A DNA stretch of 46,434 nt, taken from assembly GCF_005402965.1 (NCBI RefSeq), contig NZ_BJCF01000038.1, forward strand, positions 1 to 46,434, written 5' to 3'. Positions 38,102-44,910 of this stretch are shown piece by piece; position 1 is the first letter of the stretch; each line of letters begins with the position of its first letter. The DNA comes from Dolichospermum planctonicum (GTDB taxonomy: Bacteria > Cyanobacteriota > Cyanobacteriia > Cyanobacteriales > Nostocaceae). The notes under the pieces were generated by a model. The model was not told the origin of the DNA, did not search any database, and saw only the letters and a list, made by a program, of their open reading frames with translations. The translations under genes and the position numbers were made by a program.

Positions 38102-38124
38102 CCCGACTTCTTGAAGAAATCGGG
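38102..38124. repeat. CCCGA-type hairpin repeat, copy 2
   Basis: CCCGACTTCTT and AAGAAATCGGG form a hairpin with one mismatch, 32 bases after the stop codon of the minus-strand dioxygenase gene. The related copy at 36741 lies after the next gene. Confidence 0.6.
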
Positions 38125-38155
38125 GATATGAATCTCTCTAGAACATTTATATTTC

Positions 38156-38827
38156 CTAAAAATCAGAGATTAAACTAGGATAATTGATCACAAATACATC
38201 CCTAGTTCCTAACCCAGGATTCTGGGGTTTTATGGGAGTAGTAAAATGAAAAAATTGATGTTCATTGACTAAAATTATTTCTCCAGGTTGCAAAACTTTG
38301 TTAAAAACTGGCTTTTCCTTTTTCGCAGCATATAAATGAGTTTCTCCACCTTCAATATTATCTCTTCCTGCGGAAAAAATACCAATAAAATCACTACCAT
38401 CTCTGTGGATACCTTCAGGAGCAGGATTTCCTAAATTATTTGGTGAACAGGTAGTTCTAATTTGATGAACATCAATTTCTGCTTCTATATTTAGTTTACA
38501 AGAATCACAGAATGCGAAAATCAGATGCTTAAACATATCCAGTTCTATGAGTGCATTATCCAATTCTGAAAACTCCCTTTTTATCCCTCCCAATAAAGGA
38601 TTATGTTCTCTAGTTTGTAATAGATATCCGTGTGGAAGTTTGAGCAACTTATCTCTAGAAACTAGAAACCTGGATAACCTGCGTGAGCGATATTTCCCCT
38701 TAATATAAGGATCAATTGGTAAATTATCAAAAAATGGCTGAAAACCTATGGTATTAATGGAGTTTACTTTTCTAAGGGTAAACAGAAAAGCATATTCTAA
38801 TTCCCTATCAAGTGAGACTTTTCGCAT
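38156..38827 (-). CDS. 2-oxoglutarate/Fe(II) dioxygenase, PF10014 type
   Basis: This is a 223-residue soluble enzyme of the 2OG-Fe dioxygenase family that includes bacterial L-isoleucine 4-hydroxylase (IDO). The metal-binding facial triad is visible: His141-x-Asp143 in EGIHRDGSDF, and His194 in FHFTTP. Arg209 (GLGTRDVFVINYP) probably binds 2-oxoglutarate. A GETHLY stretch precedes the second His. The ATG at 38827 has AAGGAG about 10 bases upstream. The substrate is probably a free amino acid or a carrier-bound one (inference). A 9-bp palindrome lies just upstream of the ribosome site. Confidence 0.88.
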   Translation of the reverse strand: MRKVSLDRELEYAFLFTLRKVNSINTIGFQPFFDNLPIDPYIKGKYRSRRLSRFLVSRDKLLKLPHGYLLQTREHNPLLGGIKREFSELDNALIELDMFKHLIFAFCDSCKLNIEAEIDVHQIRTTCSPNNLGNPAPEGIHRDGSDFIGIFSAGRDNIEGGETHLYAAKKEKPVFNKVLQPGEIILVNEHQFFHFTTPIKPQNPGLGTRDVFVINYPSLISDF

Positions 38828-38855
38828 AGAATATTTCTCCTTGTATTGGTAAATG

Positions 38856-38898
38856 CTACCATTTGGACAAAAATGGTAGGTTTATAATGTCCATTATA
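38856..38898 (-). promoter_or_regulatory. Perfect palindrome and -10-like box upstream of dioxygenase
   Basis: CTACCATTT (38856-38864) and AAATGGTAG (38871-38879) form a perfect 9-bp inverted repeat with a six-base centre, 29 bases before the dioxygenase start. On the minus strand TATAAT (38893-38898) lies upstream. TGGACA and TGTCCA also form an inverted pair (38864-38869 and 38888-38893). It could be an operator or a 5'-leader hairpin. Confidence 0.45.
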
Positions 38899-39118
38899 TT
38901 CAAATCTGATAAAAATATCGTAAATTTGACTACAAAAACGAATTATTTATGATTAAAATTAGACTTTGTGGCTTAGTTGTCCCTTAGTGATGGATAAACA
39001 TATAGATTTTATGATTTTGCGTATTGGGTTTATTCCTATTTTCCTAATCTCCTCTAGTCAGCAAGACTGGGAATGATTTTGAGTTAATATGAGTAAATGT
39101 TCTACCTAATTGATGATC

Positions 39119-39844
39119 ATGACAGATTGGCTTTATAACTACCCAACTCTATATGCTGGTACTTTACTCAAACGCTACAAGCGGTTTTTTGCTGATATTC
39201 AATTAAATTCTGGAGAATTGATCACAGCACATTGTCCAAATACAGGACCAATGACAGGAGTTTCTACTATTGGTAGTGCTGTACAAGTTTCTAAAAGTGA
39301 TAATCCTCAACGAAAACTAGCATATACTTTAGAACTAATAGAAGTCAATGATCATGCAACAACTTGGGTGGGTGTAAATACAGCCTTACCTAACCGTGTC
39401 ATCAAATTAGCTTTAGAGAAACATTTATTCTCAGAATTAACTGAATATGAACAAGTTAAAAGTGAAGTTGTCTATGGAAAAGATCGCAAAAGTCGAGTTG
39501 ATTTTTATTTAACAGGAAATGCTCAACAACGTCCGATTTATTTAGAGGTGAAAAATACAACTTGGTCTCAAGGAACTTTAGCCTTATTTCCCGACACAGA
39601 AACTACCAGAGGACAAAAACATCTACAGGAATTAATAGAAATTCTCCCTCAAAATCGGGCAGTAATGCTATATTTTATTAACCGGAATGATTGTTTAGAA
39701 TTTGCACCTGGGGACAGCAAAGATCCCCTATATGGTAAATTATTAAGGGCAGCGATTAATCTAGGTTTAGAAGTTTTACCATGTCGGTTTGATATTTCTC
39801 CAGCAGGTATCCGTTATTTAGGTTTAGCAGAACTAAAAATTTAA
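39119..39844 (+). CDS. sfsA: SfsA (sugar fermentation stimulation protein)
   Basis: This is a member of the SfsA family, 241 residues from ATG 39119. E. coli SfsA was linked to maltose metabolism and binds DNA, and its core is a nuclease-like fold of unclear role. Motifs: TLYAGTLLKRYKRFFADI near the N-terminus, HCPNTGPMTG, KSRVDFYL, PIYLEVKNTTW (E-x-K type), LFPDTETTRGQKHLQEL and FINRNDCLEFAPGDSKDPLYG. Alternative starts at 39113 (ATG) and 39110 (TTG) add only three residues at most. No ribosome site is clear. Confidence 0.93.
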   Translation: MTDWLYNYPTLYAGTLLKRYKRFFADIQLNSGELITAHCPNTGPMTGVSTIGSAVQVSKSDNPQRKLAYTLELIEVNDHATTWVGVNTALPNRVIKLALEKHLFSELTEYEQVKSEVVYGKDRKSRVDFYLTGNAQQRPIYLEVKNTTWSQGTLALFPDTETTRGQKHLQELIEILPQNRAVMLYFINRNDCLEFAPGDSKDPLYGKLLRAAINLGLEVLPCRFDISPAGIRYLGLAELKI

Positions 39845-39892
39845 CATATAAGACATAAAATCAAAATCTTTACCATAGCTGAGAAAAAACTA

Positions 39893-39921
39893 TTGACAAT
39901 TCCACTAATATTATATAAAAT
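39893..39921 (+). promoter_or_regulatory. Sigma-70-type promoter of gluconokinase
   Basis: TTGACA (39893-39898), a 17-base spacer and TAAAAT (39916-39921) make a near-consensus promoter. Transcription would start near 39928, giving a leader of about 100 bases before the gluconokinase ATG at 40026. Confidence 0.7.
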
Positions 39922-39974
39922 GGTGAATATTAAACATAATATTTTTGGTTTCGTATTTTTGGGCGTTGCACAAA

Positions 39975-39996
39975 TAGGTTGGCGTTAAAAATTGTC
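39975..39996. repeat. Dispersed 22-base repeat, inverted copy of 6906-6927
   Basis: The 22 bases beginning TAGGTTGGCGTTAAAAATTG are an exact reverse complement of 6906-6927. This copy falls within the predicted gluconokinase leader. Confidence 0.8.
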
Positions 39997-40025
39997 CTGA
40001 AGATAAGGCAGGGTCAGGGAGCAGA

Positions 40026-40505
40026 ATGATAATTTTAATCATGGGTGTTTCTGGTTCTGGTAAAACTACAATTGGTAAACTTTTAGCTGAATTACTCAAC
40101 TGGGAATTTAGGGATGCTGACAACTTCCATAAACTAGCAAACATTGAAAAAATGCAGTTAGGAATTGCCCTCAATGATGGTGATAGAATATCTTGGTTAG
40201 AAGATTTGCAAACAGCTATCAAAAATTGGCTACAAGAAAACAAAAATGTTGTTTTGGCCTGTTCTGCACTCAAAACCAGTTATCGTCAACTGCTGATCAT
40301 TGATAGCCGCATTCAGTTAGTTTACCTCAAGGGGTCTTTTGATGTCATTGAAAATCGGCTAAAAGCCAGGAAAAATCACTTTATGACTGAAAAGCTCCTC
40401 AAAAGTCAGTTTAATGACCTTGAAGAGCCAGATAATTGTATTTGTTTTGATGTTTCCCAAGCCCCGGAAGTAATTGTAGAAAAGATTAAAAAGGCTTTAG
40501 GCTAG
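40026..40505 (+). CDS. gntK: Gluconokinase
   Basis: Gluconokinase phosphorylates D-gluconate to 6-phosphogluconate, feeding the oxidative pentose phosphate pathway. The 159-residue protein has the P-loop GVSGSGKTT near residue 7, then FRDADNFHKLANIEKMQ (family D-ADxxH motif), GIALNDGDRISWLEDL, VVLACSALKTSYRQLL and VYLKGSFDVIENRLKARKNHFM. GGGAG lies close before the ATG. Its last nine bases overlap, tail to tail, with the PfkB kinase gene. Other gluconate genes are not seen here. Confidence 0.94.
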   Translation: MIILIMGVSGSGKTTIGKLLAELLNWEFRDADNFHKLANIEKMQLGIALNDGDRISWLEDLQTAIKNWLQENKNVVLACSALKTSYRQLLIIDSRIQLVYLKGSFDVIENRLKARKNHFMTEKLLKSQFNDLEEPDNCICFDVSQAPEVIVEKIKKALG

Positions 40506-41477
40506 TTGATGAGAACTCACAAAAGCATCAACTTCCGCAGCAGTGGGTTGAGAAGCGATCGCACCTGGTTTAAGAGTAGTTAAAGCTCCCACAGCACTGG
40601 CATAGGTGACAATTTTTCTAGCGGTTTCCGCGTCTTTGAGTCTGTGAATCCCAACTTGATGCAATTGGTGGATAAACCCAGCCAAAAACCCATCTCCCGC
40701 ACCAGTGGTATCTACAACAGGCACGGAAAAAGCTGGTAATTTACCTTCATTCTCCCCTAAACAATAGGTGCAACCATTTTCACCATCTGTCACTAAAACT
40801 CCCTCCAAAGAATTGAGTCTATAAGTAATTGCTCCAGGATCTATTGTATTAAATAACCATTGCGCTTCTTCCTTGGTCAATTTGATAAAATCAAATCTCC
40901 CTAATAAAGCTTGAATTTTGGTCTTGGCTGTATTTTCATCTGGCCAAAATACTGGTCGCCAATTGACATCAAGAATAATTTTTAGGTCATATTGTTCTGC
41001 CAATTCTAAAGCTCGTAATACAGCTTGCTCACTTTCAGGATAGGCTAATTCTAGAGTTCCTAGCACCAAAAAGTCAGCTTCATCAAACAGCGCGGGTGGT
41101 AATTTTGTAGATTGGAGGCGGGTATCAGCAAATTCTGAAGTATCATATTTACCAAAACCGGCAAAAGTGCGATCGCCTGTTAAATCCCTAACTACATATA
41201 CTTGTCTCGTTGGTGCTGTAGGATGACGTTGCACACCAGTTGTATTTACGCCGACTGTTTCTAGTAATTTTATCAGTGTATTCCCTGATTCATCCTCACC
41301 CACTGCGCCCATAAATCCGGCTGATGTCCCCAACTTCACTAAAGCACAAGCCACATTTGCCGGCGCTCCTCCTGGGTAGGGAGTCCATGATTTCACTTCC
41401 TCTAGTTTAAGTCCCAATTCATCAGCTAAACAATCAAATAGGACTTCACCAAGACATAGAACACGGGGATTAATCAT
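40497..41477 (-). CDS. PfkB-family carbohydrate kinase (fructokinase-like)
   Basis: This is a 326-residue ribokinase-family sugar kinase. Motifs: LCLGEVLFDCLADELG at the N-terminus, YPGGAPANVACALVKLG (substrate site), TAPTRQVYVVRDLTGDRTF, DVNWRPVFW, LVTDGENGCTY, and VVDTTGAGDGFLAGF with the catalytic Asp and anion hole. The N-terminal features and GGAPANVA are typical of fructokinases, so fructose is the likely substrate; related sugars cannot be excluded. It converges with, and overlaps by nine bases, the gluconokinase gene. It would feed fructose-6-phosphate into central metabolism. Confidence 0.9.
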   Translation of the reverse strand: MINPRVLCLGEVLFDCLADELGLKLEEVKSWTPYPGGAPANVACALVKLGTSAGFMGAVGEDESGNTLIKLLETVGVNTTGVQRHPTAPTRQVYVVRDLTGDRTFAGFGKYDTSEFADTRLQSTKLPPALFDEADFLVLGTLELAYPESEQAVLRALELAEQYDLKIILDVNWRPVFWPDENTAKTKIQALLGRFDFIKLTKEEAQWLFNTIDPGAITYRLNSLEGVLVTDGENGCTYCLGENEGKLPAFSVPVVDTTGAGDGFLAGFIHQLHQVGIHRLKDAETARKIVTYASAVGALTTLKPGAIASQPTAAEVDAFVSSHQLA

Positions 41478-41722
41478 TGCGTTTTTGATTTTCTATGGGG
41501 CATTATATATTTAATTTATATATTTAGTTTGACAGCTTTTCAATTAATTCTAGTTAAAATCAATACTTTTTATCTGTAGTGTATATGACTACAAACCTAA
41601 AATCAAAAGAAAATTTTGACATTAGTAGTATTAGTAACATTTAAAACTATCTACCTCCGCAAAAATCTTCTAGAATAAGGAATAAGACTTGAGTACATAT
41701 ACTAAGGGAGGAATAGTAAGTA

Positions 41723-42001
41723 ATGGCTGCTAGTGAGTCTGGAAACCATGTTAGTCTGTCAGACAGAGAAATGCAAATTATCGACTTAGTGGCCACCGGC
41801 TTAACTAACCAAGAAATTGCAGCAAAGCTGGAAATTAGCAAACGGACAGTTGATAACCATATTAGCAATATTCTCACTAAAACTAAGACTGATAACCGTG
41901 TGGCCTTAGTTCGCTGGGCTTTACAATGGGGTAAAGTCTGTTTAAACGATGTTAATTGCTGTTCTCTTCCCCTTGGAAATGATCAAAGTATGTCCACGTG
42001 A
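41723..42001 (+). CDS. Small stand-alone LuxR-type regulator, PedR-like
   Basis: This is a 92-residue DNA-binding protein made of just a LuxR/GerE helix-turn-helix (about 10-70): LSDREMQIIDLVATGLTNQEIA, then KRTVDNHISNILTK. It has no receiver domain. The size and C-terminal cysteines (Cys73, Cys79, Cys80) match PedR, a cyanobacterial regulator that senses photosynthetic electron flow through a redox cysteine; I recall Cys80 in Synechocystis PedR. The identity is inferred, not tested. AAGGGAGGAA lies upstream of the ATG. It is followed by a hairpin terminator. Confidence 0.8.
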   Translation: MAASESGNHVSLSDREMQIIDLVATGLTNQEIAAKLEISKRTVDNHISNILTKTKTDNRVALVRWALQWGKVCLNDVNCCSLPLGNDQSMST

Positions 42002-42016
42002 AGCAGGATTGTAGTT

Positions 42017-42041
42017 AAAAAGCTGATTAATCAAGCTTTTT
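42017..42041 (+). terminator. Hairpin after the LuxR-type gene
   Basis: AAAAAGCT (42017-42024) pairs with AGCTTTTT (42034-42041) over a nine-base loop, 15 bases past the stop codon. The T-rich right arm makes it a plausible intrinsic terminator, working in both directions. Confidence 0.7.
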
Positions 42042-42078
42042 AGTTATTTTAGAGATTCCTGCTCAGAGGTATGGGTGG

Positions 42079-42160
42079 TTGATTTACGCTGTTGTGTATT
42101 AGCAACGTTTTATATTTAAAAAGTAACGTACAAATACAGGTATGGACAGGCGTAAATCAA
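42079..42160. repeat. 11-bp inverted repeat in the spacer after the LuxR-type gene
   Basis: TTGATTTACGC (42079-42089) is exactly inverted as GCGTAAATCAA (42150-42160), 60 bases apart. The interval is AT-rich and has no coding frame. It could be a structured RNA or a small non-coding element; no further support is seen. Confidence 0.45.
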
Positions 42161-42266
42161 TTATCCTGTGAATATGGTTGATTTGGTTATTGAAGTAACG
42201 AAGTCAGGTAAGGAGAGTATCAATACTCCCAAACACATACAATTAAGAAGCTATTGATACATAATT

Positions 42267-42287
42267 AAAAAACCCGGCTGAACCGGG
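42267..42287 (-). terminator. Intrinsic terminator of the small membrane protein gene
   Basis: Read on the minus strand, CCCGG, loop TTCAG and CCGGG are followed at once by six T (42267-42272 on the plus strand). It lies about 37 bases after the stop of the gene at 42324-42698. Confidence 0.8.
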
Positions 42288-42323
42288 CAGATGTACTTTT
42301 TGTCAAGTTTTAGCGAATGATCA

Positions 42324-42698
42324 CTATTGGTTGATTTCACAAGTTAAAGGACAAGCTGCATAAACAGTAGTTTGGGTTTTTTCAGCTTCACCATGTAGCC
42401 AGCTTAACCATTTTACCTGCTTAGGATGAATACCCTTAGCTGTGAGAACTCCAGCAGCAATTAATACTGCCATAACATTAAGCATTACTAAACCACCTGC
42501 CACAACTAAAACTGCACTAGCGGGCATTACGGATTGTAACACAATAGACAACAGACATCCAATTGTAGCCATCAATACAACCAGTGGAAAACCGACGACT
42601 AACAAGCACACTGCCAATGTAAATGTCCAGATTAAAAAGCTTTTCATCACTAACAAGGAGTGGGTCTGAACCAGATTAGAGCTTTGAGCAGAAACCAT
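42324..42698 (-). CDS. Small membrane protein, unknown function
   Basis: This is a 124-residue protein. The start ATG 42698 has AGGAGG 8 bases upstream, a very strong ribosome site, so it is preferred over the frame start at 42719. Two or three hydrophobic segments are visible: SFLIWTFTLAVCLLVVGFPLVVLMATIGCLL, then SAVLVVAGGLVMLNVMAVLIAAGV. A basic, Trp-containing loop (HPKQVKWLSWLHG) and a cysteine-containing tail (CPLTCEINQ) follow. I do not recognise the family. It has its own terminator and its promoter region faces the KaiB-domain gene. Confidence 0.75.
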   Translation of the reverse strand: MVSAQSSNLVQTHSLLVMKSFLIWTFTLAVCLLVVGFPLVVLMATIGCLLSIVLQSVMPASAVLVVAGGLVMLNVMAVLIAAGVLTAKGIHPKQVKWLSWLHGEAEKTQTTVYAACPLTCEINQ

Positions 42699-43179
42699 GA
42701 CTTTTCCTCCTAAATACACAGCAAGTTTAAATTTCAGTTATTTATCGCTGGGAGGCGAATAAACCGATTTTGTTTCAGTGAAATTTAGTATATAAAACCT
42801 TAGCACCAAAATGAGCATTTCTTTACTAAACTTTACAGTTAATTTTTTGTGCTTATGAATGAGAAGCCAGATATGCCCACAGGAAAGGAAATAAGTTTGG
42901 CTGTATGCCTTTAGAAATATGGACTAACGGTAGATGAGAACCAGAACCTGATCCCCGCCCTTGGATTGCCTAGATGCTTAATATTTCTTATAGAAAACCG
43001 TATTGTTTCTCATAATTTATCTAATTGATCAACAGATGAATTAAACAAGTCTCGTGGGCTTGATCTAACAGATTTTTCCGTTCCCTGTTTTTTGTCCTGG
43101 TGATTTGCAATTATACTGATATACTGATGAATAAACTCATAAAAACCCCTAAAAACACCTGACCACTGACCACTAACCA
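42699..43179. other. 480-base spacer between divergent genes
   Basis: No gene is seen. The right end (43159-43184) carries a short CTGACCA-type heptamer run (TGACCAC twice plus variants) that runs into the start of the KaiB-domain gene. The spacer must hold both promoters. Confidence 0.5.
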
Positions 43180-43950
43180 ATGACTAAGTTGAATGTAGAC
43201 AAACTATCTCAGCCTCAGTTATTCAAGGGTATTGCTTTGTTTACACCTGGAGGAGATTTAATTTATTGTATTGATCCTAGTAAACAAGGAAGATGGCATT
43301 TAAATCTCTGTGCGGCTTTGCGGGAAATCCTGGATTTACCAGAACCGCCACATTTTTTAGTTCCTTGTTATACTGCAACTATTGATCATTGGTTAAATCC
43401 TCGGACTCAAAAAGTCCAAGTCTTTGCGGAGGCCTATCCCGCAGTCATGCGTCATCAAGCTGTGCTAAATGCGATTTTTGGGGATGGGGATTTAATCTGG
43501 CAATCAGCAGCCTGGCAAGATGGATTGTGCGATCGCCTGGTATTATCAACTTATCGTGCTGCATTTCCTCAACTGTGGCAAGATCATGATTTAATTGTGC
43601 GTCTAGATTTAACTGATTCTCCCTCACAGTATCAACAACCAATCATGACTACACAACCTGCACCCCAAAATATCCCAGATTCTCCAGGTTTTGTTTTACG
43701 CTTGTTTGTTGCTGGACACAGTATAACCACTGAAAAAATTTTACAAAACTTGCACGAATCATTAGAACGATCTTTAGGGTATCCTTATACTCTTAAAGTA
43801 GTTGATGTTCTCACTAATCCAGAACAGGCCGAAATTGATCAAGTTTCTGCTACTCCTACCTTGGTTAAGGTTTGGCCTCATCCAATTCGGCGCATGGTTG
43901 GTAATTTAGATAACTTTGATAAAGTTCTACAGATGTTAGCGGGACAGTAA
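43180..43950 (+). CDS. KaiB-domain protein with extra N-terminal domain
   Basis: This is a 256-residue protein. Residues about 170-256 are a KaiB/SasA-sensor thioredoxin-like domain: FVLRLFVAGHSITTEKILQN, then YTLKVVDVLTNPEQAEID, SATPTLVKVWPHPIRRMVGNL. In the clock, KaiB binds KaiC and competes with the SasA sensor; this domain may bind KaiC too (inference). The N-terminal 165 residues (LFKGIALFTPGGDLIYCIDP, HLNLCAALREILDLPEPPHFLVPCYTATIDHW) are an uncharacterised cyanobacterial module. kaiA and kaiC are not here. The ATG at 43180 is preceded by a heptamer array. The MBL-fold gene follows on the same strand. Confidence 0.85.
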   Translation: MTKLNVDKLSQPQLFKGIALFTPGGDLIYCIDPSKQGRWHLNLCAALREILDLPEPPHFLVPCYTATIDHWLNPRTQKVQVFAEAYPAVMRHQAVLNAIFGDGDLIWQSAAWQDGLCDRLVLSTYRAAFPQLWQDHDLIVRLDLTDSPSQYQQPIMTTQPAPQNIPDSPGFVLRLFVAGHSITTEKILQNLHESLERSLGYPYTLKVVDVLTNPEQAEIDQVSATPTLVKVWPHPIRRMVGNLDNFDKVLQMLAGQ

Positions 43951-44000
43951 ATCATTTCCAATGTCCAATGTCCAATTTAAAATTTGAGGATTTGTATAAT

Positions 44001-44753
44001 ATGAACCTTACTTGGTTAGATAGCAATAGTTGGTTAATTGAAATTGGTCAACAGCGAATACTAATTGACCCCTGGTTAATTGGTACTTTAACCTTTAACA
44101 ATTTAGATTGGTTATTCAAAGGTTATCGTTCTCAGGATCGGTCAATACCAGATAATATAAATTTAATTCTGCTTTCTCAGGGTTTAGAAGATCACGCACA
44201 CCCACCCACTTTAAAGCAACTTGACAAAAATATTCCTGTTGTTGCTTCTCCCAATGCGGCTAAAGTGGTAGAAAAACTAGGTTATCAACAAATCATCAGT
44301 CTTCAACATGGTGAAACCTTCATTTTAAATCAGCAAATAGAAATTAAAGCTGTTCTGGGTTCTCCCATTGGACCTACTTTACTAGAAAATGGCTATCTGC
44401 TCAAAAACCTAGCCGATAATTCTACATTGTATTATGAACCCCACGGTTATCATTCTCCGCAACTTCAAGAAATAGCACCCATTGACGTAGTAATTACACC
44501 TATCATTGATTTGAGTGTACCCCTACTCGGTCCGATTATCAAAGGTATGAATAGCGCCCTAGAACTAGCAAAATCCGTAAAACCTCAATTTATCCTCCCT
44601 ACCGCAGCCGGAGGGGATATTTTCTTTGAGGGACTACTGGTAAAATTTCTCCAAGCTAGGGGAAATACGACAGAATTTCAGACTTTATTAGAAAATAACA
44701 ATTTAACAACTAAGGTGATCACTCCTCACCCTGGCGAAAAAATTAGTGTTTGA
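44001..44753 (+). CDS. Metallo-β-lactamase-fold (UlaG-like) protein with degenerate metal motif
   Basis: This is a 250-residue MBL-fold protein. GAGGA lies about 12 bases before ATG 44001, which gives a family-like start NLTWLDSNSWLIEI; the frame also opens at 43968. The fold is clear: ILIDPWLIGTLTF, NLILLSQGLEDHAHPPTL, VVASPNAAKVVEKLGYQ. The canonical metal motif HxHxDH reads QGLEDHAH, so the first two His are replaced by Gln and Leu; a later Asp-His pair remains. Hydrolase activity is doubtful, though the family may use other ligands. It lies 50 bases after the KaiB-domain gene and may be co-transcribed. Confidence 0.8.
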   Translation: MNLTWLDSNSWLIEIGQQRILIDPWLIGTLTFNNLDWLFKGYRSQDRSIPDNINLILLSQGLEDHAHPPTLKQLDKNIPVVASPNAAKVVEKLGYQQIISLQHGETFILNQQIEIKAVLGSPIGPTLLENGYLLKNLADNSTLYYEPHGYHSPQLQEIAPIDVVITPIIDLSVPLLGPIIKGMNSALELAKSVKPQFILPTAAGGDIFFEGLLVKFLQARGNTTEFQTLLENNNLTTKVITPHPGEKISV

Positions 44754-44910
44754 ATTATGGAAAAACCAACCACTCCAGGACGGGGAGAAATAAGAGTTTA
44801 AATTGATTTCTGGTAAGTAAGTCATCAGGATGTTATTATTTGCGGTTGAAGCACTTGATATCAATTTAACTAGATCAAGTCTTCTAAATATCTGAGGAGT
44901 GTGACTAACT

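Noticed and set aside
44754..44910. NtcA site (GTA-N8-TAC) before the amino-acid-binding lipoprotein
   Set aside because: No match to the palindrome was found in the upstream region, so nitrogen control is not supported by sequence.
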